Notes under the pieces: generated by a model | Seen by the model: only the letters and a program-made list of their open reading frames with translations | Told to the model about the DNA's origin: nothing | Databases searched by the model: none | Assembly (NCBI RefSeq): GCF_020297485.1 | Contig: NZ_JAIWZC010000001.1 | Location: 744,001-808,000, forward strand | Direction: 5' to 3' | DNA length: 64,000 nucleotides | DNA from: Enterocloster clostridioformis | GTDB lineage: Bacteria; Bacillota; Clostridia; Lachnospirales; Lachnospiraceae | Position numbers and translations under genes: made by a program | Shown here: positions 8,946 to 17,351 of the stretch, in pieces | How the letters are laid out: each line of letters starts with the position of its first letter | Numbering within the stretch: position 1 is the stretch's first letter

Positions 8946-10304
8946 ATGATTGAAACAAAGGAATTTATGGACAACTTGAGCCAGTGGTCAGACATTTGTC
9001 TGAGTGATGAGAGGATTGATTTGGAGCTGTATGAAAAGTACGACGTGAAGCGGGGGCTCCGTGATAAAAACGGAAACGGTGTGGTAGCGGGTCTGACGAA
9101 GGTGTCCAAAATCGAAGCCAACAAAGTAGTGGATGGAGTAAAGGTTCCCTGCGAAGGAAAACTATTTTACAGAGGTTATAATATCTATGATTTGATTGGC
9201 GGGGTAGTGAGAGAAAACCGATATGGTTTTGAAGAAATTGCATACCTGCTTCTGTTCGGAGAACTTCCTAATGCAGATCAGCTTACAAAATTTAAAGAAA
9301 GCCTGGCATTCAGCCGTACACTTCCCACAAATTTTGTCCGTGATGTAGTAATGAAAGCACCGACAAAAGATATGATGATATCCTTAAGCAAAAGTATTCT
9401 TACCCTGGCTTCCTATGACGAGAAGGCCTGGGATATTACCGTTCCCAATGTACTCAGACAGTGCATGATGCTTATCAGCGTAATGCCCATGCTGGCTGTG
9501 TATGGCTACCATGCCTATAATCATTATGAGAGGGACGGCAGCATGTACATTCACCGCCCGGACGAAAATCTCTCTACAGCGGAGAATCTGCTCCGCCTTC
9601 TGAGGCCCGACATGAAATACTCACAGGTGGAAGCCCATGTGCTGGATTTGGCGTTAATCCTGCATATGGAGCATGGCGGCGGCAACAACTCCACCTTCAC
9701 CACCCATGTGGTTACATCCTCAGGCACAGATACATATTCCGTCATCTCCGCGGCCCTGGCCTCCTTAAAGGGACCCAAGCACGGCGGAGCCAACATCAAG
9801 GTAGTGGAAATGATGCAGAATTTAAGGAACGAGGTAAAGGATGTAACGGACAGGGATGAGGTGGAATCCTATCTGAAGAAACTGCTTCACAAAGAGGCAT
9901 TTGACCGCAAGGGCCTTATCTATGGAATGGGCCATGCAGTGTATTCCAAGTCAGACCCCCGTGCCGAGATTTTCAAACGCTTTGTGCGCCAGCTTTCAGA
10001 GGAAAAAGGCCGTATGGAAGAATTTGCCCTCTATTCCATGATTGAGGAGCTGGGCCCCAAGGTTATTACCGAGGAACGCAGAATCTACAAGGGCGTCAGT
10101 GCCAATGTGGACTTCTACAGCGGATTTGTATACAGCATGCTGGATATCCCGGAAGAAATGTTCACGCCAATCTTTGCAATTGCCAGAATTGTGGGATGGA
10201 GCGCACACCGCATTGAGGAATTGATTAATATGGATAAGATTATCCGTCCTGCCTATACAAGCATTATGAAGGAAGAGAATTACAAGCCTCTCTGCGACCG
10301 ATAA
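8946..10304 (+). CDS. Citrate/2-methylcitrate synthase family protein
   Basis: The protein condenses acetyl-CoA with oxaloacetate, or a related acyl-CoA/2-oxoacid pair. The catalytic triad is visible: His in MEHGGGNNSTFTTHV, His in GMGHAVYSKSDPRAE, and Asp in SANVDFYSGFVYSML. I use the ATG at 8946 because AAGGAGAGG lies 6 nt upstream; the upstream start at 8820 adds 42 residues that overlap the promoter. That gives 452 residues, a common size for clostridial members. It is a single-gene unit with its own promoter and a strong terminator. In fermenters this enzyme usually feeds glutamate synthesis. Confidence 0.9.
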   Translation: MIETKEFMDNLSQWSDICLSDERIDLELYEKYDVKRGLRDKNGNGVVAGLTKVSKIEANKVVDGVKVPCEGKLFYRGYNIYDLIGGVVRENRYGFEEIAYLLLFGELPNADQLTKFKESLAFSRTLPTNFVRDVVMKAPTKDMMISLSKSILTLASYDEKAWDITVPNVLRQCMMLISVMPMLAVYGYHAYNHYERDGSMYIHRPDENLSTAENLLRLLRPDMKYSQVEAHVLDLALILHMEHGGGNNSTFTTHVVTSSGTDTYSVISAALASLKGPKHGGANIKVVEMMQNLRNEVKDVTDRDEVESYLKKLLHKEAFDRKGLIYGMGHAVYSKSDPRAEIFKRFVRQLSEEKGRMEEFALYSMIEELGPKVITEERRIYKGVSANVDFYSGFVYSMLDIPEEMFTPIFAIARIVGWSAHRIEELINMDKIIRPAYTSIMKEENYKPLCDR

Positions 10305-10364
10305 TAGGAATCATTCCTGAATCTATAGGTGTAAAGATATTATCAGGACGGATGATTGACTTTG

Positions 10365-10394
10365 AAAGGGAAAACTAAACAGTTTTCCCTTTTT
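10365..10394 (+). terminator. Rho-independent terminator of the citrate synthase gene
   Basis: A perfect 12-bp stem (AAAGGGAAAACT with AGTTTTCCCTTT) around a four-base loop is followed by TT. Confidence 0.88.
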
Positions 10395-10408
10395 ATATAC
10401 AATTTCCC

Positions 10409-10439
10409 TTGACTGTACAGCTGCTGGATACCTTATAAT
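10409..10439 (+). promoter_or_regulatory. MerR-type promoter with 19-bp spacer
   Basis: TTGACT (10409-10414) and a perfect TATAAT (10434-10439) are 19 bp apart, the spacing used by MerR-family activators. It lies just upstream of the MerR gene at 10469, which points to autoregulation. Confidence 0.65.
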
Positions 10440-10468
10440 CAAATCATAAACAGAAAGGAGATGGGCTT

Positions 10469-11332
10469 ATGAAGATGAAAGAAGCTGAAATACGTTCAGG
10501 CCTGGACCGGAAGAATATACGTTACTATGAGAGCGAGGAACTTCTGGCTCCCCGGCGCACGGAGGGAAACCGTTACAGGGATTACAGCGAGGAAGATATA
10601 GAGCGTCTGCTGGAAATCCGTTTTCTGCGGCAGCTGGGAATCCCCATCCGGGATATCCGCGGATTTTTTGAGGGTAGGCTGACCTTAAGCGAACTGATGC
10701 GCATGCGCCTGGACCGGATTGATGGGGAAATGTCTCAGTTAAAGAAGCTGGAACAGATGTGTGCCAGACTGGAAGAACAGCAGACGCTGAAACCCTCGGT
10801 CGTGGAACAATGTCTGGAGGAAATCAGCCGTGAAGATGGCGAAAACACCTGGCTGGAGGATATCAGGAAAGACTGGAAGATGTTTCAGAAGGAACTCCAC
10901 TCCCAGTACATCTATTTTGAACCTGAGGGGGAAATCCTGACGCCGGAAGACTTTGCGCGGGAGACAGCCCTTTACGCGGCCAGAAGGAATCTGAATTATG
11001 AGACGATCCGGCTGGAATCCACCTGTGCCCTGGTCCGGCTGGAGGGAATCGCTTATCAGGCTTCCTTTACATTCGGTCCCAGCTTCCGCCTTGCCAGGCT
11101 TCCCCTTGTGAAGCTGGTGCGGTGCACGCCGCCTCCCCACAGTGTTTCCAAGGGAAAATACCTGTTTTTTGTACTGCTTCCCACCATCCTGATGTTTGGC
11201 AGTATCCTGTTCTGCCTCATTGACAGCCAGGTTGGCGCCCGTTTTTCAGGGATATACCGAACGCTTATTATAGGATGCTTTATCGCTGCCATACTGCTGA
11301 TATCCGTAAACAAAAATGTCTATTACCAGTGA
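10469..11332 (+). CDS. MerR family regulator with C-terminal membrane anchor
   Basis: The 287-residue protein begins with a MerR DNA-binding domain (MKEAEIRSGLDRKNIRYYES, residues 3-22) and a dimerisation helix (about 75-110). A middle domain of about 100 residues of unknown function follows, then two membrane segments at the C-terminus (YLFFVLLPTILMFGSILFCL and a second near LIIGCFIAAILLISV). A membrane-held MerR regulator could sense an envelope or membrane-soluble signal. The ribosome site is AAAGGAG. No target gene other than itself is evident here. Confidence 0.82.
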   Translation: MKMKEAEIRSGLDRKNIRYYESEELLAPRRTEGNRYRDYSEEDIERLLEIRFLRQLGIPIRDIRGFFEGRLTLSELMRMRLDRIDGEMSQLKKLEQMCARLEEQQTLKPSVVEQCLEEISREDGENTWLEDIRKDWKMFQKELHSQYIYFEPEGEILTPEDFARETALYAARRNLNYETIRLESTCALVRLEGIAYQASFTFGPSFRLARLPLVKLVRCTPPPHSVSKGKYLFFVLLPTILMFGSILFCLIDSQVGARFSGIYRTLIIGCFIAAILLISVNKNVYYQ

Positions 11333-11395
11333 CAGGAAAATGTGTACCACTGCCGCTGTCATATTTTGTTGATGTATCTTGCTGCTGATTTTTTT

Positions 11396-11430
11396 GGATT
11401 GTCAAGTAAAAATGCTTGACAATCCTTTTT
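11396..11430 (+). terminator. Rho-independent terminator overlapping the ylxM promoter
   Basis: A perfect 11-bp stem (GGATTGTCAAG with CTTGACAATCC) is followed by TTTTT. The 3' arm contains the TTGACA used as the -35 box of the next promoter. Confidence 0.85.
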
Positions 11431-11444
11431 CTATCGTGTATGAT
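11416..11444 (+). promoter_or_regulatory. Strong promoter of the ylxM-ffh operon
   Basis: TTGACA (11416-11421) and TATGAT (11439-11444) are 17 bp apart. The -35 box lies within the terminator stem of the upstream gene. Confidence 0.8.
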
Positions 11445-11460
11445 AGCACAGGTGGTTGAA

Positions 11461-11805
11461 ATGGAAAAGATTGTGGAGCAGGGTTTGTTATATGATTTTT
11501 ATGGAGAACTGCTGACAGAACATCAGCGCAGGGTATACGAGGACGTGGTGTTCGGTGACCTTTCCCCCAGCGAGATAGCGGGAGAGCAGGGAATCAGCCG
11601 TCAGGGTGTCCACGATTTGATAAAAAGATGCGACAAGATACTAAAGGATTATGAGGCCAAGCTTCATCTGGTAGCCAAGTTCATGAAAGTCAAGGAGATG
11701 GCCGGTGAGCTGGAACGTCTCTCTGATGAATGCATACGCACCAGGGATATGGCCCTCATTGACCAGATTCGGCGATTGTCCGCGGAAATCACCAGCACAC
11801 TTTGA
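11461..11805 (+). CDS. ylxM: YlxM family DNA-binding protein (SRP-associated)
   Basis: This 114-residue protein has the sigma-70 region 4-like helix-turn-helix of YlxM/p13 (LSPSEIAGEQGISRQGVHDL), followed by a helical tail. In Firmicutes and Mollicutes ylxM sits beside ffh, as here, and in streptococci the protein stimulates SRP/FtsY function. I choose ATG 11461 with AGGTGG upstream. The longer frame from 11416 would start inside the promoter itself. The gap to ffh is 44 bp and the two genes are probably co-transcribed. Confidence 0.87.
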   Translation: MEKIVEQGLLYDFYGELLTEHQRRVYEDVVFGDLSPSEIAGEQGISRQGVHDLIKRCDKILKDYEAKLHLVAKFMKVKEMAGELERLSDECIRTRDMALIDQIRRLSAEITSTL

Positions 11806-11849
11806 TGAGTGATTCATTAAACGCAGTGCAGCCTTAGGAGGATTATTTC

Positions 11850-13226
11850 ATGGCTTTTGAAAGCTTATCCGATAAATTACAAAATGTATTCAAAAACCTT
11901 CGCGGTAAAGGCCGTCTTTCAGAAGCCGATGTAAAAGCCGCATTAAAGGAAGTAAAGATGGCGCTTCTGGAAGCAGATGTAAGCTTCCGCGTGGTAAAGC
12001 AGTTCATCGGGTCCGTTCAGGAACGGGCAGTGGGCGAGGACGTATTCGGAAGCCTGACACCGGGACAGACCGTCATCAAAATCGTGACCGAGGAGCTGGT
12101 AAAGCTCATGGGTTCCGAGACGACTGAGATTTCCTTAAAGCCCTCCAGCGAAATCAGCATCATCATGATGGCTGGTCTCCAGGGCGCAGGCAAGACCACG
12201 ACCACGGCCAAGATTGCAGCCAAGATGAAGGCAAAGGGACGTAAGCCCCTGTTAGCTGCCTGCGACATCTACCGGCCGGCTGCCATAGAGCAGCTGCAGA
12301 TTAACGGCGACCGGGTAGGCATTCCGGTATTTTCCATGGGAAACAAAAACAAGCCTGTGGACATTGCCAAGGCAGCCGTGGAACACGCATCCAAAAACGG
12401 CCTTAACGTGGTCATTCTGGATACGGCGGGACGTCTCCACATCGATGAAACCATGATGGATGAGCTGGTGGAGATAAAGGACAATCTGGATGTCTGCCAG
12501 ACCATACTGGTGGTGGACGCCATGACCGGCCAGGACGCGGTGAATGTGGCCGGTACATTTAACGATAAGATAGGTATTGACGGTGTCATCCTCACAAAGC
12601 TGGATGGCGATACCAGAGGCGGTGCGGCCCTTTCCATCCGCGCAGTCACAGGTAAACCGATTCTATATGTTGGTATGGGCGAGAAGCTGTCCGACCTGGA
12701 ACAGTTCTACCCGGACAGAATGGCTTCCAGAATCCTGGGAATGGGCGATATCCAGTCCCTGATTGAGAAGGCGGCTGCCGAGGTGGATGAGGAACAGGCC
12801 AAGGAGCTGAGCCAGAAGCTGCGCAAGGCGGAATTCGATTACAATGACTTCCTGACCCAGATGCAGCAGATTAAAAAGATGGGCGGTATGGGAAGTATCC
12901 TTTCCATGATGCCGGGCATGGGAAACCAGCTGTCCGGTGCGGATATGGATGAAGGTGAGAAATCCATGCACAGAGTAGAGTCCATCATTCTCTCCATGAC
13001 AAAAGAGGAGAGGGCCAATCCAAACCTCATAAACCCTTCCAGAAAACAGCGCATTGCAAAAGGCGCCGGCGTGGAGGTCAGCGAGGTCAACCGTCTGGTA
13101 AAACAGTTCGACCAGATGAAGAAAATAATGAAGCAGATGCCGGGCCTTATGGGCGGCGGCAAGCGAAAAGGCGGATTCGGCGGTCTGGGAGGACTGCTGG
13201 GCGGCAAGATGAAGATGCCCTTTTAG
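11850..13226 (+). CDS. ffh: Signal recognition particle protein Ffh
   Basis: Ffh is the SRP GTPase that binds 4.5S/6S RNA and signal sequences and delivers ribosomes to FtsY at the membrane. The 458-residue protein shows the N domain (about 1-85), the G domain with GLQGAGKTTT, DTAGR and TKLDGD, and the methionine-rich M domain (about 300-440), ending in a glycine-rich tail (GGFGGLGGLLGGK). Length and order are typical. It follows ylxM and precedes rpsP, the common Firmicute arrangement. Confidence 0.97.
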   Translation: MAFESLSDKLQNVFKNLRGKGRLSEADVKAALKEVKMALLEADVSFRVVKQFIGSVQERAVGEDVFGSLTPGQTVIKIVTEELVKLMGSETTEISLKPSSEISIIMMAGLQGAGKTTTTAKIAAKMKAKGRKPLLAACDIYRPAAIEQLQINGDRVGIPVFSMGNKNKPVDIAKAAVEHASKNGLNVVILDTAGRLHIDETMMDELVEIKDNLDVCQTILVVDAMTGQDAVNVAGTFNDKIGIDGVILTKLDGDTRGGAALSIRAVTGKPILYVGMGEKLSDLEQFYPDRMASRILGMGDIQSLIEKAAAEVDEEQAKELSQKLRKAEFDYNDFLTQMQQIKKMGGMGSILSMMPGMGNQLSGADMDEGEKSMHRVESIILSMTKEERANPNLINPSRKQRIAKGAGVEVSEVNRLVKQFDQMKKIMKQMPGLMGGGKRKGGFGGLGGLLGGKMKMPF

Positions 13227-13326
13227 GACACTGAATGCTGACAATACAATCCGCAGACCAGGCTAGTCAAACAGGAATACTCCTGTATGTCTAATATAAG
13301 AACAATTCACAAGGAGGTGAAATCAC

Positions 13327-13569
13327 ATGGCAGTAAAGATGAGATTAAGAAGAATGGGACAGAAGAAGGCTCCTTTCTATAGAATCGTAGTTGCTGATTC
13401 CAGATCCCCAAGGGATGGCAAGTTCATCGAGGAAATCGGCACTTATGACCCAACCAGGGAACCAAGTGTCATCAAATTTGACGAGGAAGCAGCTAAGAAG
13501 TGGTTAGCAACAGGTGCACAGCCAACTGAGACCGTAGGAAAGCTCTTAAAAATCGCCGGCATTCAGTAG
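13327..13569 (+). CDS. rpsP: 30S ribosomal protein S16
   Basis: S16 is a small-subunit assembly protein. The 80-residue sequence opens with the family signature ([20 protein letters not shown]) and contains the [20 protein letters not shown] block. It has a very strong ribosome site (AAGGAGGTGA). The 100-bp gap after ffh contains a small stem (CAGGA/TCCTG) that might reduce readthrough or act in feedback control. Confidence 0.97.
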   Translation: MAVKMRLRRMGQKKAPFYRIVVADSRSPRDGKFIEEIGTYDPTREPSVIKFDEEAAKKWLATGAQPTETVGKLLKIAGIQ

Positions 13570-13588
13570 TTGAAAATGAGGTGTTAAG

Positions 13589-13816
13589 ATGAAGGAATTA
13601 GTCGAAGTGATTGCGAAAGCACTGGTCGATAACCCAGAAGAAGTTGTTGTTACCGAATCAATGAAGGGCGAGGATACCCTGATTGAGCTTAAGGTGTCCC
13701 CCGCCGACATGGGCAAGGTCATCGGCAAGCAGGGCAGGATTGCAAAGGCAATCCGTTCCGTTGTCAAGGCCGCTGCGTCCAAGGAAGACAAGAAAGTAAT
13801 CGTTGAGATTCAGTAA
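13589..13816 (+). CDS. khpA: KH-domain RNA-binding protein KhpA
   Basis: This 75-residue single KH-domain protein contains the GxxG loop in VIGKQGRIAKAIRSVVK. KhpA (YlqC) forms a dimer with KhpB in many Gram-positives and affects cell elongation and RNA turnover. It lies 19 bp after rpsP and before rimM, the conserved location. The ribosome site is GAGGTG. Confidence 0.93.
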   Translation: MKELVEVIAKALVDNPEEVVVTESMKGEDTLIELKVSPADMGKVIGKQGRIAKAIRSVVKAAASKEDKKVIVEIQ

Positions 13817-13831
13817 GCAGACAAGTTGAGG

Positions 13832-13855
13832 ACCGCTGGCCGCAGGGCTGGCGGT
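13832..13855 (+). other. Hairpin between khpA and rimM
   Basis: ACCGCTGGCC pairs with GGCTGGCGGT around a four-base loop, with two G-T pairs. It is followed by TCATTTATT and not by a clean T tract. It may be a weak terminator or a stabilising stem. Confidence 0.5.
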
Positions 13856-13886
13856 TCATTTATTGCCACAGAAAGGTGACAGGTGT

Positions 13887-14399
13887 ATGGAAAACATGCT
13901 GAGAGTGGGAGTCATAACCTCCCCCCACGGAATCAAAGGGGAAGTAAAGGTATTCCCCACCACGGATGACGCCAAACGTTTCAAAGAGCTGAAGGAAGTC
14001 ATCCTTGACACTGGAAAAGAGCATATTCCCATGGAAATCGAACATGTGAAATTCTTCAAGAACATGGTCATCCTCAAATTCAAGGGATATGACAATATAA
14101 ATGAAATAGAAAAATATAAGTCCAGGGACCTGCTGATTACCAGGGAGCAGGCCGTGGACCTTGCGCCCGATGAGTACTTCATCACGGATCTGATTGGACT
14201 CGCCGTGGTATCAGACCAGGGCGTGGAACTGGGAACCCTTAAGGATGTGCTGGAAACAGGGGCTAATGATGTGTATGTGGTTGCCATGAAGGACGGAAAG
14301 GAACTGATGCTTCCCGCCATCGGTGACTGTATCCTGAATGTGGACCTGGAACAGATGCGCATGGAGGTCCATGTTCTGGAGGGGCTTATGGATTTGTAA
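13887..14399 (+). CDS. rimM: Ribosome maturation factor RimM
   Basis: RimM binds S19 and helps process the 3' end of 16S rRNA. The protein has the N-terminal beta-barrel ([18 protein letters not shown]) and the C-terminal PRC-barrel ([16 protein letters not shown], with ANDVYVV after). I use ATG 13887 (170 residues), preceded by AGGTGACAGG; the ATG at 13863 would add eight residues with no family match. In most Firmicutes trmD and rplS follow rimM, but here a membrane protein and mutL follow. Confidence 0.94.
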   Translation: MENMLRVGVITSPHGIKGEVKVFPTTDDAKRFKELKEVILDTGKEHIPMEIEHVKFFKNMVILKFKGYDNINEIEKYKSRDLLITREQAVDLAPDEYFITDLIGLAVVSDQGVELGTLKDVLETGANDVYVVAMKDGKELMLPAIGDCILNVDLEQMRMEVHVLEGLMDL

Positions 14400-14400
14400 T

Positions 14401-14449
14401 GCCCTTGACCCGGCAAGGCCCATGGTTCTGTAAAAAGGGCTTGTGTTTT
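14401..14449 (+). terminator. Possible weak terminator after rimM
   Basis: GCCCTT (14401-14406) pairs with AAGGGC (14435-14440), followed by TTGTGTTTT. The loop is long and the stem short, so this is tentative. Confidence 0.35.
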
Positions 14450-14487
14450 ATCTGGTTTTGTTGTATATAAAGAGAGGGGATAAACCG

Positions 14488-14509
14488 TACTGCATTATGT
14501 AATGCAGTA
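14488..14509. promoter_or_regulatory. 22-bp palindrome upstream of the YcxB-like gene
   Basis: TACTGCATTA and TAATGCAGTA form perfect 10-bp arms around TG. A second small stem (GGCGG/CCGCC) follows at about 14514-14527. This could be an operator or an mRNA hairpin 45 bp before the start codon. Confidence 0.5.
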
Positions 14510-14553
14510 TTGGGGCGGAAGGCCGCCGGTGCAGCAAGGAAAAGGAATCTGAT

Positions 14554-15189
14554 ATGATAACAGAAGACCGGCAGACTGAGACGCAGTCCGTCTGCTATAC
14601 GGTTGACATGAAGATGAACCAGGAATCATTGTACCATATGGTTTCCGTGGAAAAACATTTGAATCCGTCTGCACCCCTTTGGGTGTGGCTTACCTTAACG
14701 GCTCTCTTATGGACATGCCGCGCCGGCTGCGTAATTTCCATTCTCCTGCGCATATTTGGCATTTTTCACTCCCTTACCGCTGCCATTATCTTCCTGATTC
14801 TGGCGTATCTGGTCCGCACCGGGGGACCGGGCTTCATCCGCAGCGGCCTCTTTAATTCAGACCGTTCCAACCGGATGCAGCTGGACACTGCATGGAAGCG
14901 TTTTCTTGTCAAAAATGGAGAACCCCTTACAGTGACCTATGAATTTTACCGGAATTATTTCAGAACTTCCGGAGGCAGGGCAGTCCACGCATACAGCCAG
15001 ATATCCCACATATGCGAGACACCGCGCTGCCTGGTGTTGTATACCATGGACCACGGCGGCTATCTGCTGGATAAGAGACAGATGGGCGCTGTCTGCATAA
15101 ACGGCCTGCGGACGTTTCTCTCAGAGCGTTCCGGCAAGTCGGTGAAATGGATACAGGTCAGGGATTATATACCTGTAAAAAGCAACTGA
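14554..15189 (+). CDS. Membrane protein with YcxB-like domain
   Basis: The 211-residue protein has two adjacent membrane segments (residues about 43-62 and 66-86) followed by a cytoplasmic YcxB-like domain (about 105-200), recognisable from the pattern YEFYRNYFRT, YSQISHICE and GGYLLDKRQM. The function of this family is unknown. The gene stands alone, with a palindrome in front and a strong terminator behind. It takes the place where trmD would be expected. Confidence 0.72.
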   Translation: MITEDRQTETQSVCYTVDMKMNQESLYHMVSVEKHLNPSAPLWVWLTLTALLWTCRAGCVISILLRIFGIFHSLTAAIIFLILAYLVRTGGPGFIRSGLFNSDRSNRMQLDTAWKRFLVKNGEPLTVTYEFYRNYFRTSGGRAVHAYSQISHICETPRCLVLYTMDHGGYLLDKRQMGAVCINGLRTFLSERSGKSVKWIQVRDYIPVKSN

Positions 15190-15190
15190 T

Positions 15191-15230
15191 AAAGCCGGCC
15201 CTGGCATCTAAGATTGGGGCCGGCTTTTAG
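15191..15230 (+). terminator. Rho-independent terminator
   Basis: AAAGCCGGCCC (15191-15201) pairs perfectly with GGGCCGGCTTT (15217-15227), followed by TAG. It separates the YcxB-like gene from mutL. Confidence 0.8.
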
Positions 15231-15271
15231 AGATACTTTTTGGCTGAGAACAGACAGAAAGGAACTTTAAT

Positions 15272-17335
15272 ATGGCCAACATAACTGTTTTAGACCAAAG
15301 CACTATCAATAAAATTGCGGCCGGCGAGGTCATTGAACGGCCGGCTTCCGTAGTGAAGGAGCTGCTGGAAAACGCCATCGACGCCCATGCCACCGCCGTA
15401 ACCGTGGAAATCAAGGACGGCGGCTGTTCCATGATTCGCGTCACTGACAACGGATGGGGCATCCCGAAGGAAGAGATTCCCCTGGCATTCCTGCGCCACG
15501 CCACAAGTAAAATCAAAACAGTGGAGGATTTGTTCACCATATCCTCCCTGGGCTTTCGCGGCGAGGCCCTGGCCAGTATAGCGGCCGTGGCCCAGGTGGA
15601 GCTGATTACAAAGACAGGGGACAGCCTTACCGGTTCCCGGTACCAGATTGAAGGCGGGGTTGAGAAGGGACTGGATGAAATAGGCGCCCCTGAGGGAACC
15701 ACCATCATTGCCCGCAGCCTGTTTTACAACACGCCTGCCCGGAAGAAATTCCTTAAGACTCCCATGACGGAGGGAGCCCATGTGGCGGCCCTGGTGGAAA
15801 AGATTGCCCTTTCCCACCCGGATATTTCCATCCGATTCATACAGAACAATCAAAATAAGCTCTATACCTCAGGAAACCACAACCTGAAGGACCTGATATA
15901 TACTGTATTCGGACGGGAGATTGCGGGAAACCTTCTCCCGGTGGAAATCAACGAGGACTGGATTACAGTCACCGGATTTACAGGCAAGCCGGTCATAGCC
16001 AGGTCCAACCGGAATTACGAGAATTATTTCATCAATGGCCGTTATATCAAGAGCACCATCATATCCAAGGCCATTGAGGAGGCATATAAACCCTATATGA
16101 TGCAGCACAAGTACCCCTTTACCATGCTGCATTTCCATATTGAGCCGGATACCCTGGACGTGAATGTGCATCCCACAAAAATGGAACTGCGTTTTGCCGA
16201 TGGGGAGAAGGTGTATAATGCAGTGTTAAGGGCTGTCAGCAATGCCCTGGCCCACAAGGAGCTGATTCCCCAGGTAAGCCTGGAGGCCAGGCAGGAAAAG
16301 GAGGCCAGGCAGCTGGCAGAGAAGCTGGCTCCCCGCCCGGAGCCCTTCGAGGTGCGCAGACGGGAGAACTTAAGCCGGAAAACCGCTGCAAACTCCGGCC
16401 AGGTGCGCCCCGGCGGCCCATCCTCCTCCGGTTCTGTTTACGCCCAGTCAGCCCCGCCCAGGCCCTCCTTTGTCAATGAGCTGATGCCTGACTGGCTGAA
16501 GGAGAGAAAAAAAGAACAGGAAAACCGTCCAGTCTCACCGGCCGCCCTTAATTCTCTGAAGGGAACCTGCAAGACAGAGCTTCCGGTCCGGGAGGACCGT
16601 ATGGATACGGATACAGAAAAAGGTGCCGGTGTAAAAAAAGGTGCTGGTACCGTAAATTCTGACACACCTGATACCGCTTCCGGCCAATCCGCCGGCAGCT
16701 CCGCTGAGCCGGAACAGCTGGACCTGTTTGACGGAAAGCTTTTGGACCCCAAGGCCAGATTGAAGCACAAGCTTATCGGCCAGCTGTTTGACACCTACTG
16801 GATGGTGGAGTACAACGAACAGCTGTTCATTATTGACCAGCATGCCGCTCATGAAAAGGTGCTCTACGAGAATACCGTAAAGTCCTTAAAGACGCGGCAG
16901 TATGACATGCAGATGGTGGACCCGCCCATTATCCTCACACTGAACATGAATGAAGAACTTCTCCTGAAGAAATACATGGATTATTTCACAGGAATCGGTT
17001 TTGAGATAGAACCCTTTGGCGGCAGGGAATACGCGGTGCGCGGTGTGCCTGCCAACCTGTTTTCCATTGCCAAGAAGGAACTGCTGACAGAGATGATCGA
17101 CGGGCTTTCGGAGGATATGTCTGTACATAACCCGGACATTATCTATGAAAAGGTGGCCTCCATGTCCTGCAAGGCAGCAGTTAAAGGACATCATACCATG
17201 TCCTTCCAGGAGGCCAATGTGCTCATTGACCAGCTTCTGGACCTGGAAAATCCCTATGCCTGCCCCCACGGCAGGCCTACCATCATCTCCATGAGCAAGT
17301 ATGAGCTGGAGAAAAAATTTAAACGCATTGTCTGA
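15272..17335 (+). CDS. mutL: DNA mismatch repair protein MutL
   Basis: MutL couples mismatch recognition by MutS to strand incision. The 687-residue protein has the GHKL ATPase (ELLENAIDAHA, DNGWGI, GFRGEAL), a long, proline- and serine-rich linker (about 350-490), and a C-terminal endonuclease domain. The nuclease motif DQHAAHEKVLYE and the metal-site elements SCKAAVKGH and CPHGRPT are all present. This is therefore the nicking type found in bacteria without MutH. mutS is not in the window. Confidence 0.97.
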   Translation: MANITVLDQSTINKIAAGEVIERPASVVKELLENAIDAHATAVTVEIKDGGCSMIRVTDNGWGIPKEEIPLAFLRHATSKIKTVEDLFTISSLGFRGEALASIAAVAQVELITKTGDSLTGSRYQIEGGVEKGLDEIGAPEGTTIIARSLFYNTPARKKFLKTPMTEGAHVAALVEKIALSHPDISIRFIQNNQNKLYTSGNHNLKDLIYTVFGREIAGNLLPVEINEDWITVTGFTGKPVIARSNRNYENYFINGRYIKSTIISKAIEEAYKPYMMQHKYPFTMLHFHIEPDTLDVNVHPTKMELRFADGEKVYNAVLRAVSNALAHKELIPQVSLEARQEKEARQLAEKLAPRPEPFEVRRRENLSRKTAANSGQVRPGGPSSSGSVYAQSAPPRPSFVNELMPDWLKERKKEQENRPVSPAALNSLKGTCKTELPVREDRMDTDTEKGAGVKKGAGTVNSDTPDTASGQSAGSSAEPEQLDLFDGKLLDPKARLKHKLIGQLFDTYWMVEYNEQLFIIDQHAAHEKVLYENTVKSLKTRQYDMQMVDPPIILTLNMNEELLLKKYMDYFTGIGFEIEPFGGREYAVRGVPANLFSIAKKELLTEMIDGLSEDMSVHNPDIIYEKVASMSCKAAVKGHHTMSFQEANVLIDQLLDLENPYACPHGRPTIISMSKYELEKKFKRIV

Positions 17336-17351
17336 AAGGAGCCTTTATCAT

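Noticed and set aside
11416..11460. Longer start for YlxM at 11416
   Set aside because: The first codons would overlap the TTGACA and TATGAT promoter boxes, so they are not transcribed.
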